From Halobiforma nitratireducens JCM 10879 (GTDB taxonomy: Archaea; Halobacteriota; Halobacteria; Halobacteriales; Natrialbaceae): a DNA stretch of 63,953 bases. The position numbers were made by a program, and so were the translations under genes. Below, in pieces: positions 61,048 to 63,953 of the stretch (position 1 is its first letter; each line of letters opens with the position of its first letter). The notes beneath the pieces are model-generated. The model ran no database searches, had not been told where the DNA came from, and saw only the letters and a program-made list of their open reading frames with translations. Location of the stretch: NCBI RefSeq assembly GCF_000337895.1, contig NZ_AOMA01000102.1:2166-66118 (forward strand), read 5' to 3'.

Positions 61048-62232
61048 GTGACCGAAGTACTGCTTATCGTAGGGCTTCTCGTCGCGGTGTTCGTCGGGTA
61101 CAACATCGGCGGCGCGACGACCGGCCCGGCGTTCGGTCCGGCCGTCGGCGCGAACGTCATCACGAAGCTGATGGCAGCCGCGCTAATGTCTGTCTTTTTC
61201 TTCCTGGGTGCGGTCACGATCGGCCCCGAGGTCGTCGAGACGCTCGGCGACGACCTCGTCCACGATAGTTCGATCTTCACGCTTCGGTCGAACGTCGCCG
61301 TCCTCTTTTTCATCGGCGGCGCGCTGTTCGTCGGGAACTACGTCGGTGTCCCGGCGTCGACGTCGATGACTGCCGTCGGCGCGATCGCCGCGCTCGGGTT
61401 CGCGACCGGCGAGCTCGCCTTGGACGTGCTGGGAGAGATCGTCGTCTGGTGGATCGTCGCACCGATCATCGGCTTCTGGGTCGGCGGCCTCGTCGGCCGA
61501 TACTTCTACACCCGGATCAACGAGTGGGTCGCGATCGAGGGAAGCCGCGACGGCGAGAAGATGATCCGAGTCTCGTGGTCGGGGCTCGTCCCACAGTTCC
61601 AGTTCGGCTCGAACGCCGACCGTCGGGAGATTACAGGCGCGTTCGTCGTCGTCGGGATCGGCTGTCTGATGGGTTTTTCCTCCGGAACGAGTAATATCGC
61701 CAACGCGATCGCGCCGATCTACGGCACCGGCGACGTCGACATGTTGACGCTGATCCTGATCGGCTCCGCGGCGGTCGCGGTCGGCTGTTTCACCATCGCC
61801 CGCCGAACGATGGAGACGCTTGGCAACGACATCACCAACCTGCCGCTGACGGCTGCGATCGTCGTCGCAGTCATCAGCTCGACGATCGTCGTCGGACTCT
61901 CCTCTATCGGCATTCCCGCCAGCTTCGTCGTCATCGCGACGATGACGATCGTCGGACTCGGCTGGGGCCGTGCGACCCGAACGACGACGCTCTCGAAAGC
62001 TGCCCGCGGCGAAGAGGAGACGCGCGTCTCCGTCGGCGCACTGACCGTCGAAGAGGAAGGCGAGGAGTCACCCGAGATCGGAGAAGAGGAGCCCGAAGAC
62101 ATCCCGAAGGCGTCCGACCTGTTCGATCCGTCGACGACGGCCCGTGTCATCGTCATGCAAAACATCGTCCCGATCATCTCGACGGTCGGGGCGTTTCTCA
62201 CGTTTCGGTTCGTTCCCATCTTCGGGTTCTGA
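61048..62232 (+). CDS. PiT-family inorganic phosphate transporter 2
   Basis: This 394-residue protein is a paralogue of the one at 58858, with the same duplicated motifs (GYNIGGATTGPAFGPAVGAN and FSSGTSNIANAIAPIYGTG) and the same helix plan. The start is GTG, supported by the TATA box 28 nt upstream and by alignment with PiT 1. The C-terminal cytoplasmic loop is more acidic (VEEEGEESPEIGEEEPED). The two copies differ in many positions, so the duplication is old. They may differ in affinity or regulation. Confidence 0.9.
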   Translation: MTEVLLIVGLLVAVFVGYNIGGATTGPAFGPAVGANVITKLMAAALMSVFFFLGAVTIGPEVVETLGDDLVHDSSIFTLRSNVAVLFFIGGALFVGNYVGVPASTSMTAVGAIAALGFATGELALDVLGEIVVWWIVAPIIGFWVGGLVGRYFYTRINEWVAIEGSRDGEKMIRVSWSGLVPQFQFGSNADRREITGAFVVVGIGCLMGFSSGTSNIANAIAPIYGTGDVDMLTLILIGSAAVAVGCFTIARRTMETLGNDITNLPLTAAIVVAVISSTIVVGLSSIGIPASFVVIATMTIVGLGWGRATRTTTLSKAARGEEETRVSVGALTVEEEGEESPEIGEEEPEDIPKASDLFDPSTTARVIVMQNIVPIISTVGAFLTFRFVPIFGF

Positions 62233-62337
62233 ACCGCGGTGAACGGTCGTTCGTGGTCTCGAGTCTCGTGCCAACAGTTCACGACCCGCCATTTGTCGCC
62301 TATTGGTGGTTTGAGTGGGGTTACGCGCCGCTTTTGT

Positions 62338-62347
62338 GTTAAAAACG
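62338..62347 (+). promoter_or_regulatory. Promoter of 2Fe-2S ferredoxin gene
   Basis: The TATA-like gttaaaaacg is preceded by a T-rich stretch (cttttgtg). It lies about 57 nt before ATG 62400, so the mRNA should have a leader of roughly 30 nt, unlike most genes here. Confidence 0.45.
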
Positions 62348-62399
62348 ATTGAAGACTGAACAGCAAGCTATACCAGTCCGGCCCTCGAATCAGCAAACG

Positions 62400-62789
62400 A
62401 TGCCCACGGTAGAATACCTCAACTACGAAGTGCTGGACGACAAGGGCTGGGACATGTACGACGAGGAAGTCTTCGAGAACGCCGCCGAGGCCGATCTCGA
62501 TGACGAGGACTACGGTACTCTCGAGGTCAACGAGGGCGAGTACATCCTCGAGGCCGCCGAGGCCCAGGGCTACGACTGGCCCTTCTCGTGCCGTGCCGGC
62601 GCTTGTGCGAACTGTGCCGCCATCGTCGTCGAAGGCGAGATCGACATGGACATGCAGCAGATCCTCAGCGACGAGGAGGTCGAGGAGAAGAACGTTCGTC
62701 TGACCTGCATCGGCTCCGCCGAGACCGACGAGGTCAAGATCGTCTACAACGCGAAGCACCTCGACTACCTGCAGAACCGCGTCATTTAA
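62400..62789 (+). CDS. Haloarchaeal 2Fe-2S ferredoxin
   Basis: This 129-residue protein begins [20 protein letters not shown] and has the acidic insertion near the N-terminus that marks the ferredoxins of halobacteria. Cluster ligands are Cys64, Cys69, Cys72 and Cys103 (C-x4-C-x2-C...C). It is the main electron acceptor of pyruvate and 2-oxoglutarate:ferredoxin oxidoreductases in this group and also serves other redox enzymes. The gene has its own promoter and is followed by a hairpin-T-tract terminator, as expected for a highly expressed single gene. Confidence 0.97.
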   Translation: MPTVEYLNYEVLDDKGWDMYDEEVFENAAEADLDDEDYGTLEVNEGEYILEAAEAQGYDWPFSCRAGACANCAAIVVEGEIDMDMQQILSDEEVEEKNVRLTCIGSAETDEVKIVYNAKHLDYLQNRVI

Positions 62790-62791
62790 AC

Positions 62792-62817
62792 TGACGCACA
62801 CAAGCGTCACTTTTTAT
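62792..62817 (+). terminator. Hairpin and T-tract after ferredoxin gene
   Basis: The stem tgacgc/gcgtca with a 6-nt loop is followed by ctttttat, three bases after the stop codon. Archaeal termination relies mostly on the T-tract; the hairpin may protect the 3' end. Confidence 0.65.
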
Positions 62818-63019
62818 CGCTCACCCACTTCCAGAAGCGGTAGCGCTACCGTTCGATCGGGTGTCGGTCGATCCGCCGTCGTCCGGATCGGAACCGGACT
62901 CTGGCCGGGGCACTCGAAATCCCGTGACCGAAGTCGTGGGTGGACTGCTCCCGACTCGAGTCGAGAGCCGGACGAGGCCGAAACAATAACGCCGCCGGAC
63001 TCGAGAGAGACACGTATCC

Positions 63020-63953
63020 GTGAGCGTGACACTCGGCGTCGTCTCCGCGACCGGCCCTGACCTCCTGCGTCTCGTCGCTCTCCCCGTCTTCGCCTGGGTC
63101 GCGATCCGGGATATCAAGACCAGACGCGTCTCGAGTGGCGTCTGGATTCCGCTGGCTCTACTCGGTGGCGTCCTCCTCGTCTGGGAAGGGTGGACCGCTC
63201 GAGCGGCCGGCGGCCACGCCTGGACCCACGAGTTCCTCGTCCCCGCGGCGATCAGTCTCGGGGTCGTCGTTCCTATCGCGTACCTGTTCTGGTGGTTCGG
63301 TGGCTTCGGCGGTGCGGACGCGAAGGCCTTGCTCGTGCTCGCTTTGCTGTTTCCGACCTTCCCGGAGTACGCGATCGGTGCCGTCAGCCTTCCCGTCACG
63401 ACGACGCCGGTTGGCGCGTTCTCCTTTACCGTTCTGACAAACGCCGTCCTCGTCGCGATCGTGATCCCGATCGTGCTCGCGGTGCGAAACGCGATCGCGG
63501 GACGGATCGCGCCCGTGATGTTCATCGGCTGGCCGGTCGCCATCGACGACCTTCCGGAACGGCACGGACGACTGCTCGAGACGCCGGCGGGAGTCTCTCG
63601 AGGTGGGCTGGATCTGGATGCTTTGCGGATGTACCTCCGGTGGCGCGGTCTTTCGCTCGCCGATATCCGCGAGAACGGCGACCTGCTGCGCGATCCGGCG
63701 ACGCTACCCGAGGAGCCGAACCCGCCGACGGACGGCGCGGTCACGGCAGTGCCCCACGGTACCGGCGAACCGGACGACTCGCTCGATGCTTCGGTCCGTG
63801 CTGACGACGACGATGGTGATGACGACGATGACGAGGGCCAAGACGAAGGTCCGTCGGCCTCCGACTACGACGATCCCTGGGGAGCGGACGCGTTCCTGGC
63901 AGACATCGACGGGACGGCTTACGGCACCGCTCCCGCGGACCTCCGCGAGGGAC
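63020..63953 (+). CDS. pibD: Archaeal prepilin peptidase (PibD-like), C-terminus beyond window
   Basis: 311 codons are visible from GTG 63020, and the gene runs off the edge. It is an integral membrane A24-type aspartic protease with the two catalytic Asp residues: Asp31 (VAIRDIKTRRVSSGVWIP) and Asp100 in FGGADAK. About six membrane helices lie within the first 160 residues. The later part is hydrophilic with a run of Asp (near residue 262) and looks like a cytoplasmic extension of unknown length. It cleaves class III signal peptides of archaellins and pilins. A TATA-like stretch (acaataac) lies about 35 nt upstream. Confidence 0.88.
   Translation, partial: MSVTLGVVSATGPDLLRLVALPVFAWVAIRDIKTRRVSSGVWIPLALLGGVLLVWEGWTARAAGGHAWTHEFLVPAAISLGVVVPIAYLFWWFGGFGGADAKALLVLALLFPTFPEYAIGAVSLPVTTTPVGAFSFTVLTNAVLVAIVIPIVLAVRNAIAGRIAPVMFIGWPVAIDDLPERHGRLLETPAGVSRGGLDLDALRMYLRWRGLSLADIRENGDLLRDPATLPEEPNPPTDGAVTAVPHGTGEPDDSLDASVRADDDDGDDDDDEGQDEGPSASDYDDPWGADAFLADIDGTAYGTAPADLREG

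Overview
The window is about 64 kb of high-GC chromosomal DNA from a halophilic archaeon (class Halobacteria). The evidence is very acidic proteins, a haloarchaeal 2Fe-2S ferredoxin with an acidic N-terminal insertion, PCNA, Orc1/Cdc6, a fused double TatC, an archaeal prepilin peptidase, Tat-type twin-arginine lipoproteins, and TATA boxes centred about 28 nt before start codons (leaderless transcription). The heavy use of CTC-GAG for Leu-Glu would suit the Natrialbaceae, but genus cannot be decided from the sequence alone. No rRNA, tRNA, CRISPR array or intact transposase was found.

Left part (1-17.7 kb): a truncated secreted subtilase; PCNA; a glmU-like/glmS pair making UDP-GlcNAc precursors; a minus-strand two-component cluster (multi-PAS kinase, HxlR-receiver-HalX protein, lone receiver, receiver-kinase hybrid). 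Divergent from that cluster is a two-gene operon of a membrane-anchored polysaccharide deacetylase and a processive family-2 glycosyltransferase with a long extra C-terminal part. Together these could form a regulated amino-sugar exopolysaccharide system.

Middle part (17.8-35 kb): a small Hsp20-like gene bracketed by inverted copies of an 84-bp palindromic element; RlmE; a ribbon-helix-helix protein; divergent tatC genes; small membrane and lipid-binding-fold proteins; LarE near a NicO-type nickel/cobalt permease; an amidase; a copper nitrite reductase (NirK) followed by a blue-copper protein that lacks the usual axial Met; and a MutS-family ATPase.

Right part (35-64 kb): a GAF histidine kinase, ASCH protein, amidohydrolase, Orc1/Cdc6, UvrB and UvrC, cell-surface PKD and DUF4397 proteins, lipoproteins, a PH/YIP1 pair, GNAT, an ABC-2 exporter, a saccharopine-dehydrogenase-like oxidoreductase, and two tandem ferredoxin genes of which the second carries two frameshifts. 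These are followed by a phosphodiesterase-like gene of lower GC and a gene-free stretch packed with inverted-repeat elements. Last come two PiT-type transporters flanking a repetitive membrane-anchored helical protein on the other strand, the main 2Fe-2S ferredoxin, and the start of the prepilin peptidase gene.

Repeats are a theme: two families of dispersed palindromic or inverted-end elements with three copies each, one element with 21-bp inverted ends, and four tandem repeats with units of 7, 9/10, 10 and 24 bp.
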